From Staphylotrichum longicolle (Eukaryota; Ascomycota; Sordariomycetes; Sordariales; Chaetomiaceae): a stretch of DNA of 64,000 bases. The position numbers and the translations under genes were made by a program. The stretch lies in the NCBI GenBank assembly GCA_019096155.1, contig JAHCVI010000003.1, forward strand, positions 3,844,001-3,908,000, written 5' to 3'. Under the pieces are notes generated by a model. The model was not told the DNA's origin. It saw nothing but the letters and a program-made list of their open reading frames with translations, and searched no databases. Shown here one piece after another: positions 13,021-24,522 of the stretch; position 1 is the first letter of the stretch; each line of letters opens with the position of its first letter.

Positions 13021-14613
13021 CTACTTCCCGCCCTCGTGGACCTTCCCCGGGGATGTCGTCTCCTGTCTAACCACCCCGAGAAGAAACACATTAGTATTGT
13101 CCTCCACCCAACTGCTCAAGTTGAATATCTCAGTAGCAGAGGGGAGGAACCACTCACTGTATTCTCCCTACGCCCTTCAGCCGCAGATACACGTCGGTGC
13201 CCCAGCCATGCAGGCTCTGCACGGCGACGCCGCCGCCAAAGTACTCGGCGTAGGCGCGGCTGAGCGGCAGGCCGTAGCCGAGGCCGGCGATGGAGCTGCT
13301 CCCGTTGTTGGCGGCCGAGATGACGTTGAGGGCGTCGTCGCTGCCCCAGGTGCCGGGCACGTCGTCCGACTCGGTGAAGGTGGTGAAGGAGTAGCTCCAG
13401 ATGTTGGGGAGCACGTCGGGCGAGATGCCGCCGCCGCGATCGCGGATGCGGATGGTCACGCCCGGAGCGTTGTCGTCGAGCGGGGCGATGGCGTCGCGGT
13501 TGAAGGCGCCGCGGGATTCTTGGGGCGGGTGGAGGTGGACGGGGGGCGGGTTGACCTTGACTTCGGGGGGCTCCGGGGCGATGGTGATGACGACGGGCTC
13601 GCGGTTCATGCCGTTCTCGACGGTGGCGCGGAAGGCGTTTTTGAGGAGCTCGGTGATGATGTACTCGAGGTGCATGGGCACGAAGGCGAAGGTGGTGTCG
13701 GGCTCGCCGTCGATGATCCAGCGCGGGCGCACGCCGTAGTTGAGCTCGCAGATGTCGGCGACGAAGCCGCCGCACGAGTCGACAGTGGAGGCCGGGCGCA
13801 GGGCGGTGTCGATGACGCCGATGTAGCTGGGGTGTTCGGGACAGGGGGTCGGGCTCGCGGCCGGGTCGAAGTGCGGGGTGCTGCTGAAGTGAAGGGCGAT
13901 GTGCTGCTCGGCGACGAGACGGGTGCCGATGCGGGCGCGCAGGTGCTCGTCGAGGAAGCGCGTCACCTCGGACGGCGAAATGTACTTGCGGCACTCGAGG
14001 AAGCCGCGGGCGAGGATGGGAATGGTGTCGGTGTGCGTCTGGACGAGCTCGGCCAGCACCTCGGTGAAGCGGATCTCATCTTCGAGGTTGCTGATGGTGC
14101 GCCCCTGCCAGGGCAACAGGGTCGAGAGCGAGTGCTGGTAGTTGTTGTAGATCCTGCTGATGTTCTGGTTGGAGACGACAATGTACGGGAGGTTGCGCAG
14201 GGCTTGAATGCGGTGCGCCAGGCGGATCGGGAGCAGCGAGAGCGTAAAGCGGGCGGATGCCAGGAGGGCCTCGGCCGACAGCGGAGGGCGGCCGTGTCTA
14301 AAGAGAGGTTACTGGTGAGACTCTTGCTCAATGGAAAGGAAAAAGAAGGGTGGAGACCGTACTTGACGAGATCCGCGAGGCTCAGCGGGTGCAACGGCTG
14401 CTTGGCCAAGTGAGGCACGACATCGGCGTCATGGCGGAGTCGTTCGTGTCGTTCGTGGCGTTCATGGTCTCGATGGTGGTGGGTTTGCGGGCGGTGGTGG
14501 GCAACCGAGGCGTCCTTCAGGCGCTGCAGCGTTGACGACGCTCTCCGGGCGCAATTGAGCCCCTGAACGGCCCTGGGGCTAAACCGCAGCGGCCTCGCGA
14601 TGCAGTGTCTCAT
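13021..14613 (-). CDS. Mitochondrial pyruvate/branched-chain 2-oxoacid dehydrogenase kinase family protein
   Basis: Predicted mitochondrial matrix kinase that phosphorylates and inactivates a 2-oxoacid dehydrogenase E1 subunit. Exons: 14613-14363, 14297-13158 and, less surely, 13066-13021, giving about 478 residues. The first ~35 residues are Arg/Ser-rich with no acidic residue (MRHCIARPLRFSP), a plausible transit peptide. The four-helix region includes LPIRLAHRIQ and ECRKYISP. The GHKL ATPase core has the N box ELLKNAFRATVE, G1 box DRGGG, and GLGYGLPLSRAYAEY followed by GTDVYLRL. LAHRI, RKYI and the GTDVYLRL ending resemble BCKDK and yeast Pkp2 more than animal PDKs, but the substrate cannot be read from sequence. 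Exon 2 would stop at TGA (13156-13154) after GVGRIQ if not spliced; a GTGAGT donor, a perfect TACTAAT branch site near 13093 and a TTAG acceptor argue for a short last exon adding 14 residues. Confidence 0.88.
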
Positions 14614-15361
14614 GTCGGCATGTTTGCGCGCGCAAAGGGGTTGCAGTTGAAGGGTTGGCGACGCAAGCGTTGCAGGACCTCGAAGTGAAGCGCAGTCAGA
14701 GACGGGTATCGTCGGGTGGGCTACGAAGTGCAGGTCGAGTATTTCCTAGTTCGGCAACGCAAAGAAGTAGCAGGGAAACAACACCAACATTCACAACCAG
14801 AAAGGGAATGTGAGCGGTGTGAGTTGCAGGTGTAGCATCAATTGAGAATGACTCCCACTGTCCCGATCAGGCACATGTCAAAGAAGCCGTCGTGGAGAAC
14901 GGACGAGACCACTGAAGGCCCACTGTCCTGGCGTCGATAAGAGGTGGGTGCGTCTATGACGACAGGGTTTAACTGTATCGGGCTGTCATATTCGCTGATC
15001 TGGGCCCGCCATGGGTCTGACAACGAAACACAATACACAGTACGGTTAGGTACTTGGCAAGCAAGGTACTCGGTCAATACCGCAAGAGAGGAGGGGCACT
15101 CCGGGGAGAAGATGTGACACGACGACGAGAAGTGAGTTCCAGAGAGCCCGTGGTCGTGTTATTGAAAACTAAGGGCACTGTTCAAAGACGCATTTGTCAA
15201 AGAAAATCGTCAATTCGTGCAATTAACCACCAGAGCTTTCGTTGCTTCAGCACCGGCACCTTGAGGGCCGAAATCGCTAAAGCAACGCCAGGCAGCCTCT
15301 GCTGCCCCACCATCGTGCCCCGCACTGCCTTGCCATCGCCTGTTCACCTAACGCGAGCCTC
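14614..15361. other. Intergenic region
   Basis: This is the upstream region of the kinase (minus) and the 3' flank of the I9 inhibitor (minus). Short open frames only; I see no gene or clear motif. Confidence 0.6.
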
Positions 15362-15772
15362 CTATTGCGTCTTGACCTCCTGGTCCGCCTCGACAGCCTT
15401 GACGTGCTCGTGGTTCTCCAGGGTCTGGACAGAGCCCTCGTCGAAAATAACCCTGGCGTGCCGTCGTGTCAGTATGCCGCGAGCAAACGCCGTGGCTGGT
15501 GGTGACTGGTGGTGACGGGAGCCCTTACTGGAAACCCTTGATCAGGGAGTACTCGTGGCCGATCTTGCCGCCTTGGTCGCGGGCATGCTGCTTGGCCCTG
15601 CTCGGTGTCAGGGAATACGAATGGAAAGCTTGGGCCCGAGGCATCGACAGGGTTTCTTACGCCTCAACTTGCTCCGGCGACGCGTCGTCCTTGCAGGTGA
15701 CCTGTAATCGCTGGGTTAGAGCTGCAGGGGCAGCCACAGTGCCATGGGTTTGCGTACAATGTAGGAAGGCAT
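15362..15772 (-). CDS. Peptidase inhibitor I9 family protein (proteinase B inhibitor-like), four exons
   Basis: Small cytosolic or vacuolar inhibitor of subtilisin-type proteases, related to yeast Pbi2 and to I9 propeptides. It is assembled from four short exons: 15772-15758, 15701-15661, 15597-15529, 15452-15362. The protein has 71 residues and begins MPSYIVTCKDDASPEQVEAA. Next come KQHARDQGGKIGHEY and SLIKGFQVIFDEG, the typical I9 core, and the end is EADQEVKTQ. All junctions keep frame and use GT donors (GTACGC, GTAAGA, GTAAGG) with AG acceptors, introns 56, 63 and 76 bp. The chance of an I9-like order arising from four unrelated pieces is small. No signal peptide, consistent with Pbi2-type rather than secreted propeptides. 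The true partner (a vacuolar protease B homolog) is inferred from family knowledge. No single exon is long enough for ordinary ORF calling. Confidence 0.9.
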
Positions 15773-16614
15773 GGCTGCTGCTTGGTTTTTGTTGTTGTGA
15801 TTTGTTCAGGTAGTAGTAGTTGTGTGGTTTAAGGTTGGCTTGGTTTGTCTGCACAATTCTGGAAACTGAAAGACAGAGAAACCTCGTCAACTCGGGCGTG
15901 GGCTGCTACTTATAAGACGAACCCCCTTCTAGCAGCTGCTTATTTTGGCCGAGTTGGAGGCCCAGTTTGCCTGACGCGGCGTGGGAAGGGCCTGCAGCGA
16001 AGAGGGGCATACGTCATGCGACTGACATTCAGCCCCCGTGACAGTGTCGCAACCGGTTGGGACGAGTTGTTTCCACCACGCTTAACCGCGGCTGCGATAA
16101 CGCATTGCACAGATGGGCAAACTTGCCGTGATTGCGACTTTAGGAGAACCTTCTCACAGGCTCATGCCGGCTGGTTCGTCATGGCAGTGGCAGACTGGCC
16201 AGGTTTGTGGCCTCATCTACTGCACTGATACATTCACCATTCCCTGCACAGGTGTCACAATAATGATATGGATCATAGAAGGAAAAGAAAACAAAAAACA
16301 AGGAGAAACGAAGAATGGGATGGGAGTGCAACACCGTTGTGCCCCTGATCTGATCTGGCATTGTCGTCAGTCTGCGGGTTGCCTGGAGATCTTCCCCGTC
16401 TCCCACGACCCCTTCCCTGACCCCGCCATGTCTCGAGCACGCTGCAGGACCCCACCGCCAAGCTTATCGATAAGCTTATCTCTTATCGGCGCCATCTGCC
16501 GCCCAAAAATTTCTGGAGCTTCTGGACGACGAATTGATGCAGGTGAGGCGCTGTCGCGACTTGGGATTTTGGTGTACACTCGACCACTGAAGCACCAGAA
16601 ACAGGGGCTCCAAG
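15773..16614. promoter_or_regulatory. Divergent promoter between I9 inhibitor and BMS1
   Basis: This 842-bp gap separates two start codons facing away from each other. On the BMS1 side lie a palindromic GATA cluster (16460-16487) and an RRPE-like AAAAATTTC (16505-16513), a motif type associated with ribosome-biogenesis genes in yeasts. Function here is inferred. Confidence 0.6.
16460..16487. promoter_or_regulatory. Palindromic cluster of GATA-type sites upstream of BMS1
   Basis: Bases 16460-16477 form a perfect 18-bp palindrome centred on TTATCGATAA. Four GATA cores occur within 24 bp: TTATC at 16464, GATAA at 16469, TTATC at 16476 and 16483. Fungal GATA factors (NIT2/AreA, WC, SRE/SreA types) bind such sites, often in pairs. 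Distance to the BMS1 ATG is about 130 bp. Confidence 0.5.
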
Positions 16615-19600
16615 ATGGACGGGCAAACACACAAGCCCCACCGGGCCTCCAAGAAGTCCAAGGAGAAGAAGGCACAGCCTTCAAAGGGTCAGTGATATTT
16701 CCGCATCTTGTCAAACCAATGTCAAGTCGAGTCGAGGCTGACACTGTCGCAGGACAAAACCCAAAGGCCTTTGCCTTTTCCAATCCCGGCAAGCTCGCGA
16801 AGCAAGCAGCGCGCTCCCACGATGTAGGCCTTGGCCCCCCATAGCCTTCACAGCCTGCCCCATGCTGACACGGGACACGCCAGATCAAAGAGAAGCGCCT
16901 CCACGTCCCCCTCGTCGACCGCCTCCCCGATGAACCGCCCCCGCGACTCGTCACCATCGTCGGCCCGCCGGGCGTGGGCAAGACAACACTACTGTGGGAT
17001 ACCTCGAGCGCAGTGTGGCAGGACTTGGAGAATGCTGACCGTCCAATCCCAGCAAATCGTTGATCCGCCGATATGCGAAGGAGACCATGTCCGACCCGGT
17101 CGGGCCCATCACCGTCGTCACCTCCAAGAAGCAGCGATTGACCTTCATCGAGTGTCCGAACGAGCTGGAGGCCATGGTCGACATTGCCAAGGTGGCCGAC
17201 ATTGTACTGTTGATGATCGACGGCAACTACGGCTTCGAGATGGAAACCATGGAGTTCCTCAACATCCTCGCCGCCACCGGCATGCCGGGCAACGTCTTCG
17301 GCATTCTCACCCACCTCGATCTTTTCAGGAAACCCCAGGCGCTCAAGGACGCCAAGAAGAGGTTGAAGCACAGGTTATGGAGCGAGCTCTACCAGGGCGC
17401 CCACTTGTTCTACCTCTCGGGCGTTCTGAACGGCCGCTACCCCGACCGCGAGATTCACAACCTCTCCCGCTTCCTCTCCGTCATGAAGAACCCCCGACCG
17501 CTCGTCTGGAGAAACTCGCACCCCTACACCATCATCGACAACTACCGCGACATCACCCACCCCACCAAGGTCGAAGAGGACGAGACATGTGACCGATCAA
17601 TCGAGCTGTCCGGCTATCTCCGCGGCACCAACTTTGCGGCGCAAGGGCAGAGGGTACACATCGCGGGCCTGGGCGACTTCACCATATCCAACATGGAGGT
17701 CCTGCCGGATCCCTGTCCCACACCCGCCATGGAGCAGGCGCTCGCCAAGATTACCGGCAAGACGGGGAGGCGGCGTCTCGACGAGAAGGACAAGAAGCTG
17801 TGGGCCCCCATGGCCGATCGGAGCGGCATGAAGATCACCGGCGACCACATCGTCATTACCCGAGAGAAGGGCTTCGCCTTTGACAAGGATGCCGAGGGCG
17901 TCGAGCGCGGTGAGGGCGAGCAGCTCATTGTCGATCTGCAGGGCGAGAGGAAACTGCTTGGCTATACCGACAAGGGCGTCAAACTGTTCGCGAGTGGGGA
18001 GCACATTGCCGAGGTACCCGAAGAGGCCGACACTGGGAGGAAAACCCAGAGGAGGGCCCGTTTTCTCGAGCGCGGTGGCTCGGACGATGAAGGGGACATG
18101 CCAGAGGATGAAGGGTTTGTCAGTGGGGAGGAAGAGGAGGAGGGTTCCGACGTTGAAGCCGAGTTTGACGAGGGGAAGCTGGGTAAGATGTTTCGGAAAC
18201 AGGCCGACAACGACCAGGAGGACGATCTCGCCTTCGCCGACAGTGACTCCGATCTCGGTTCCTTGTCCGGGGACGACGACCAGGACGACGAACTCGACGA
18301 GGACGAAAATATGGACTCAGACGAGGAAGGCGCTGCGGTCAGGTGGAAGGACAACATGATGGAGCGGGCAAAGATGCTTCACGGCAAGAGGCGGCCGTAT
18401 CGCGCAGCGGACCTTGCGAGGTTTATGTACGATACCACACTGTCACCAAAAGAGGCGATCCAGAAATGGCGCGGCGAGGAGGACGAGGATGTGGAGGAGG
18501 ACATTGAAGAGGACGACGAGGCCTTCTTCAAGAGGACCGGCAGGGACGACAGGGAGGATCTGGTTGAGGACCGATCGATACCTCGCTTCGACTACGCGGA
18601 GCTGTCTGCCAGGTGGTCGAGCCAGGACGCAGTCGAGGCCTTACGGACCAGATTCGCCACGGCCAATCTGCTCGACGAAGAAGGCGGTGATGAAGACGGC
18701 GAGGATGATGAGGATGGGTTTGGGGACGACGATGAAGACGACGAGGGCGACGGTGCCTTTGAGGATCTAGAGACCGGAGAGACCCACGGCCCCGATGACG
18801 ACGAGGATGGTGAGGAGGAGAGCAACGAGGAGCCCGAAGTAAGTCTGGAAGCGGAACGAGAGAAGAATGCCCGCCGCAAGGAAGAGCTCAAGCTCCGGTT
18901 CGAGGAGGAGGATCGCGAGGGTTTCAAGAACGACAAGGCGGTGGCCAGGAGGGAAGGCGGCGATCAAGAGTTTGGAGAGGACGACTGGTACGATGCGCAA
19001 AAAGCGATGCTCCAAAAGCAACTCGACATCAACAAGGCAGAGTTTCAGGAGCTCGACGAGGGCCAGCGGACGTCGGTTGAGGGCTACCGTGCGGGCAAGT
19101 ACGCCAAGATTGTCATTGAGGGTGTCCCGGCCGAGTTCGTCAACAGGTTCCAAGCCAGGCTGCCCATCATTATGGGTGGCCTTTCGGCTACTGAGGACAG
19201 GTTTGGGTTTGTGCAAGTCAGGATCAAGAGGCATCGCTGGCACAAGAAGATCCGTAAGTGCTCCCACCAAATTTGTGAGCCACCAAAGAAATTGTGCTAA
19301 CCAGCTCAACAGTCAAAACGGGCGACCCGCTCATCTTCTCTCTCGGCTGGCGGCGGTTCCAGTCCCTCCCCATCTATTCCATCTCGGATTCCCGCACGAG
19401 AAACAGGATGCTCAAGTACACCCCGGAGCATATGCACTGCTTCGGCACCTTCTACGGGCCCCTGATTGCCCCCAACACGGGCTTCGCGTGCTTCCAGTCC
19501 TTTTCCTCCTCCAACCCGGGCTTCCGGATTGCAGCGACTGGCACAGTGCTGAGCGTTGACGAATCGACCGAAATTGTCAAGAAGCTCAAGCTTGTATGTC

Positions 19601-20377
19601 TCCCTCTCTGCACAGCATGACAGCTCGATGCTAACAAGACCCCAGACCGGCACGCCGTACAAGATCTTCAAGAATACGGCCTTCATCAAGGACATGTTCA
19701 ACTCGGCCCTCGAAATCGCCAAGTTCGAAGGCGCCGCCATCAAGACCGTCTCGGGCATCCGTGGCCAGATCAAGCGCGCCCTCGCCAAGCCCGACGGCCA
19801 TTTCCGCGCGACCTTTGAGGACAAGATCTTGCTCAGCGACATCGTCTTCTTGCGGGCGTGGTACCCGATCAAGCCGCACCGCTTCTACAACCCGGCCACC
19901 AACCTCATTGGGTGGCAGAGCATGCGTCTGACGGGCGAGATCCGACGCGACGAGGACCTGGCCACGCCGCTGCTCAAGAACAGCCAGTACCGCAAGATCG
20001 AGCGGGCGGCGCGCCACTTCAACCCGCTGCGCGTGCCCAAGGCGCTCGCGGCGGGCCTGCCGTTCAAGAGCCAGATCGTGCAGACCAAGGCGCAGAAGAA
20101 GGAGACGTACCTGCAGAAGCGCGCCGTCGTGGTGCGCGGCGAGGAGCGCAAGGCCCGCGACCTCATGCAGAAGCTCACCACCATCCGGAAGGAGCAGGTC
20201 GCCAAGCGGCGCGCCAAGAAGGAGGAGAAGCGCGAGGAGTACAAGAAGAAGATTGCGGATATCGAGGAGCGGCTGGAGAACAAGGAGAAGAGGGAGAAGC
20301 AGGCGTACTGGGAGAGGGAGGGGCGGAAGAGGAAGCCCGGGGATGCGGGCGGCGGTGGGGGGAAGAGGAGGAAGTAA
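16615..20377 (+). CDS. BMS1: Ribosome biogenesis GTPase BMS1
   Basis: Nucleolar GTPase that works with Rcl1 in the small-subunit processome to allow 18S rRNA maturation. Exons: 16615-16687, 16753-16823, 16884-16993, 17053-19253, 19313-19593, 19646-20377, with introns of 52-65 bp and CTAAC branch sites. The product is 1155 residues, close to yeast Bms1 (about 1180). The N-terminus is Lys-rich ([14 protein letters not shown]), then [18 protein letters not shown] and [13 protein letters not shown], the G1 loop GPPGVGKTT (split by intron 3), and [17 protein letters not shown] long acidic Asp/Glu region (roughly residues 400-690) precedes the conserved C-terminal domain ([33 protein letters not shown]) and a basic coiled tail ending GGGKRRK. 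All six exon joins restore family-conserved sequence. An RRPE-like motif and GATA sites lie upstream. Confidence 0.97.
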
Positions 20378-21470
20378 AGGGGGAAAGGGTAGGTTGGGTT
20401 GCTGTGTTAATTGTTTTTTTGGTTGCATGCATGGTAGAAGAACTTGGTATCCTGCCAATCTTGGGTTGGTCAAAACCATTCCATCTTTTTCTTGTGTTGT
20501 GTCACTGAGCCCTCATACTCATGTGCCCGGCTTGTGAGATCTCTCTTGCGAGTACAAAACCTCTCTCCCACCCACCCTGCCACATCTTTCCATCCAAAAC
20601 CAGTTTGCGCAGGCCTCCGATTCATGATTCAACATCTCAAGCGCCACCCAGGAGCACGCACCACAACGTCTCAACTCTCCACAAATTCAAACGGCGAAGC
20701 AACGATACCGGTGGATAAGGCATTCAACAAGTGACACACACACACACACACACGCACGCACACGGACCAAAGACAAGGCGAGGCAAGACAAGATACAGGA
20801 TGGATGGATGGACATGCGGAAGATGAGCTCAACGTCCCGTCATGTCCCCCTCCCCCTCCCACAACCTCAACCCCGACCTCGACCTCGACAAATGTACTTT
20901 CCGTCTGTCCCAAAGAGACGGGGTTGGTTAGCTTTTGCAAGGGCGCGCGGTTTGCCCCCAGCCCCCTTTGAGGCGGGGCCGTGGTGAACAAAGCGCCCTT
21001 TTTTGTTTTTTGGCGGCAGGGGGGTTGGGTGGGATGGGATCTAGGTATCCGTGTCGGTCCCGAGTTTTGGTGTGAGGGATCCGAGCCGCCGAGCGGAAAG
21101 GGCTGGCTGGTGATTGGGATACTGTGGGGATGCTTGTTTGCTTGCTTGCTTGTTCTGGTCTGCTTGTTTGTTGCTTTCTTGTTTCTGAGTTGCTTGGTGG
21201 TGGTGTTGTGCCTGCACACTAGTAGTGGTGGTGGTGAGAATGGAAGGAGTTTGAGATCGGCGTTATTCATTCGGGCCGTCTGGTCTCGGTGAATGGGGGA
21301 GATGGCGAGAGATGGTAAAGTGTTTCTGGTTATTATATAGCGGCTTCAAAACTTGATATGACCAGCCCCTGGCGCAGGAGACGTATGTACAGATACAGTA
21401 AAGTGAGATCCAGCACAATCTTATCCTACAATATCCCCTCCCCCCAGCCCTGAAACACCCGATTTTTGCC
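20378..21470. other. Convergent intergenic region
   Basis: This 1.1-kb stretch lies between the 3' ends of BMS1 and the poly-Q protein. It contains a CA microsatellite (20734-20752 with a degenerate CGCACGCACA tail) and T/G-rich sequence. The open frames here are low-complexity and overlapping; I see no gene. Confidence 0.65.
20734..20752. repeat. CA dinucleotide microsatellite
   Basis: About nine CA units followed by an imperfect CGCACG tail, in the 3' flank of BMS1. Confidence 0.85.
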
Positions 21471-22807
21471 TTATCCGGCGGTCGACTGCAGACTCGCCCT
21501 GCGCGACCGCGACCACATCCCCTTCAGATACGGCAAGCTCATGCGCTTCTCCTTGGCCCGGCCCGACAGGGAAGTAGAGCGACACCCTGCGCAGCTTGGC
21601 CCGCCACGCCTGCGCGTCCTCCTCGAGGTCGCCCTCAACATTGTCGTTGCAGTCGAACCCATCTCCCGAAGGGGAGAATGAGTGGGTTGGACAGGGTAGC
21701 AGCGTCGTCTCCCTTTCTCGACACAACCACCACGCCGTCGTCCTCGGCGTCAACTTCACTGTTGCCCTCAAACACTACCTCCCCTTTCCAACTGACCCCG
21801 ACAGACCCGAACGTCACCCTGTCCATCTCATCCGTCCCGTCAACCGACTCGATAGGCGTCGACACCCCGTCTTCACCACCCGTTTCCCCGTCCCCGTCCC
21901 CCTCAGCCTCAGCCTCCGAGGTCTTGCTCGCCGCCCTCGACCAGATGTCCTCGGCAAAGACCACACCGGGCGTAAAACACGGCGACAGCGGGCTCAGCAC
22001 CGACGACGACGAGAAATAATCCGACGACGACCGGTCCGTCACGGGCGTGTCCCCTTCCCCCAGCTGCTGCTGCTGCTGCTGCTGCTCTCGGCGCGGAATC
22101 AACGGGCACCCCTCTGCCAGACTGCCGTTGCTCACGGTAGGCTGCACCGACCACGGTAACGACAAGGATGACAGCGGTGACGAGGGCGGGGGGGAAAACG
22201 CCAACGGCTGTTGAAACAAGGGTAGCCGCTGGTGGTGGTGCACCAGCATCCAGCGCTCACGGTTCTGCAGCTCGACGTGGATCTCGCCGAGGCGCAGCAG
22301 GATGAGCTGTTCCTGCTGGGTGCTCTCGGCGATCTTGGCGCGGACGAGGGCGGCCTCGCGGCGGCAGCGCTTGGTGTCGGCTGCGGAGGAGGAGCGGGCG
22401 CCGGCAGCGGCGGCGGCCAGGCGGGCCTCGACGGCGGCGTAGCGGTGGAAGAGGCGCGTGGCGCGGTCGCCTTGCCTTTGCAGGTCGTGGAGGAGGTAGG
22501 AGCGCTCGTTGTGCAGGTCCTGCAGGGGCCGCGGGTCTAGGGCTTGCAGGGCGAGGATGTAGGCGCTTGAGGAAGGGGACGAGACGGCGCGGCCGGGAGG
22601 GGAGATGCGGTTAGGTTTAGTGCTGGGAGGAGGGGGGATGTCGGTGGTGCTGAGAGCGGTGTGCATCTTGGGTCGGGCTTCCTTGTTGTTGGCGCTGCTG
22701 CTGCTGCTGCCGCTGCCGTCGATGCTGCGGCGGCAAGGGGGGATTGTCTTTGGGGAGACGGGCCTGGAGATCTTTCCGCGTTGGGCTACTGTCTCTGTCG
22801 AGTGCAT
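21471..22807 (-). CDS. Unrecognised Ser/Pro-rich protein with coiled coil and poly-Q; C-terminus probably frameshifted
   Basis: I do not recognise a named family. The first true ATG is at 22807 (MHSTETVAQRG); the frame upstream has no ATG. As written the frame ends at 21635 after 390 residues. Visible parts: a disordered Ser/Pro N-terminus; a helical, probably coiled-coil region (about residues 110-205, e.g. RPLQDLHNERSYLLHDLQ and QEQLILLRLGEIHVELQNRE); a seven-Gln run; and an acidic Ser-rich tail. After LILPFG the frame reads WVRLQRQC and stops, while neighbouring frames carry protein-like sequence: FDCNDNVEGDLEEDAQAWR with LRRVSLYFPV, and then KEKRMSLPYLKGMWSRSRR ending at 21471. I therefore extend the feature to 21471 and suspect one or two small indels near 21690 and 21560. 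An unusual intron cannot be excluded. Function unknown. Confidence 0.55.
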
Positions 22808-23224
22808 TGTGTCGAGATGAGACACCGGGGGGCCTGTTGGGTCTGAGTGGATTAAGGACTCCTTGAAATGAGTCCAATTCGTGAGGCACGCTTCATGCAA
22901 GGGGCTTTAAGTCTGCAGCGACCCTCAAGCAGCAATTCCGCGGCTAACAGACCCGACAAAGGACCAGAGAGGTGCTGGGCGCCAGAATCCCTGTCGAGTC
23001 TTTGTTTGCCATCGCCAACCCACCACCATTCGCCGTTGAAAACCCCACCACAAGCCACATGGCTCCCTGGTGACGGGGACCCAAGGGGCCCATGCCAAGT
23101 CCTGGAGCGGTTTGCAGTAGACAAGGGCGTCTTCCCGAGGCATGGGGTGGTGTCGGCGGCGCTGGTGAAAGAGGGACAGCATTCCACGGTCGCTCAAGAA
23201 CCAAGTCTCCCAGGTGGCCCTTGC
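22808..23224. other. Intergenic region
   Basis: About 420 bp upstream of the poly-Q gene and downstream of the radical SAM gene, both on the minus strand. No feature seen beyond chance short frames. Confidence 0.6.
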
Positions 23225-24522
23225 TTAAAGGCTGAAGCCATCGTGCCTGGGGGGATCACAGAATCGCCAAAGGCCTGCCGCCTCTGCCGCCCGTCTGACA
23301 GAAGAGATCTCATCATTCGTCACGGCGCGGTTGATTTCAGCGTAGCGCTTCTCGCTAGCATTGTCGCCTTTGTCGGCGGCTTGTTTTGACCTGGTCTTTG
23401 GGCGGCCGACGTAGGCGTCTGGGTGGTACTGCTCCATGATGTTGACGAAGCAGTCCTTGGACACGTCGTTTGCGAGGAACTTCATGATCTCTGCGCTCTC
23501 GTCTTCGAAGCCCGGCATGACAAGGTGGCGCACAAGCAGGCCCTTCTTGGCAATGCCGTCGGCGGTGAAGCAGAGGTCGCCGACTTGGGCGTGCATCGCC
23601 TTGATGCTCTCCCGCGCAGTGGCGGCGTAGTCGTCGGCTTTGAGGAGACGTCGAGAGCTCGCCGTCCGCCACAGCTTAAAGTCTGGGAGGTAAATGTCGA
23701 CAAGCCCGTCCAGCAGCTCCAGCGAGGCCAGCGAGTCATAGGCCGACGTGTTGTAGATGACAGGCACGGTCAGCCCGTTGTCCCTTGCGTGGAGGATGCT
23801 CAGCGCAACCTGGGGCACGACACTGGCATGGCTCAGTCAAAGAAAGTGTCGACCAATGAATGGGCTTTGGCCACTTACTGCTCGGGAGTGACCAGATTAA
23901 TGTTGTGAACGTTGCCGACGTCTTGCAGCTTGACGAACCTGTGCGCAGCAGGTGTTAGTCCGCTTCTGATCGGGGGGTGGGGATCTCGAGGCCCCATTCC
24001 GGGGAGAGTTTGCCTCGGAGGCAGCGGAGTCAGGGAGGCAAGGGTAGTGTGAAAGCGAACCTACCAGTCCCCCAGCTCCTCAGGGGTCAGGTCCTGGCCG
24101 TTGCGCTGGTGGGCAATGTCGTGGTTCTGGCAGAAGACGCAGCGCAGGTTGCACATGCTGAAGAAGACGGAACCGCTTCCGTGGTGGCCCTGGATGCAGG
24201 GCTCCTCGCCAAAGTGCGGCGCGATGACGTTGACCTTGACGTTTTCGCCGATGAGACACATGCCCGTCGTCTCGTAGCGGTTGACGCCGCAGAGGCGCGG
24301 GCAGAGGTTGCAGTTGCGGAGGTGGGCGTATGCCTTGGCCCGCTTCTTGGCCGCGTCTACAGAGCTGAGCGTCATGTAGCGCGGGGTGTAGTCGTCGAGG
24401 AGGAAAGGGGGCGCCAGATGGAGGGCCCTCCTCGGGGTTCTGTGAATCCTGAGAGCCTCGACAGTCTTGACTGATGCTGCCACACCCTGCGGCCTGCGAA
24501 GAAACCGGCTCATTGTTTGCAT
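23225..24522 (-). CDS. Radical SAM protein, PflA/AslB-like
   Basis: Predicted [4Fe-4S]/S-adenosylmethionine radical enzyme. Exons: 24522-24065, 23938-23879, 23822-23225; the protein has 371 residues. The radical SAM cluster motif CNLRCVFC (CxxxCxxC) lies at Cys124, Cys128 and Cys131. It is preceded by a second cysteine group, CNLCPRLCGVNR at residues 71-82, as in bacterial PflA-related proteins of the COG1313 type. Later segments are family-like: NLVTPEHVVPQVALSI, VPVIYNTSAYDSLASL, DIYLPDFKLW, VRHLVMPGFEDESAEI and FVNIMEQYHPDAYVG. Intron 1 is 126 bp and intron 2 is 56 bp; the 60-bp middle exon encodes FVKLQDVGNVHNINLVTPE. The substrate in fungi is not established to my knowledge. The N-terminal ~35 residues are basic (RFLRRPQGVAASVKTVEALR), so mitochondrial import is possible. 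Confidence 0.88.

Noticed and set aside
12899..14413. A 504-codon open frame on the plus strand
   Set aside because: It is antisense to the mitochondrial kinase; its Gly/Ala/Val/Asp-rich composition is what a GC-rich third-position bias produces on the opposite strand, and it has no domain.
20671..21270. 199-codon minus-strand frame rich in Lys/Thr/Asn/Gln
   Set aside because: It reads through a CA repeat and T/G-rich flank; composition is repeat-driven.
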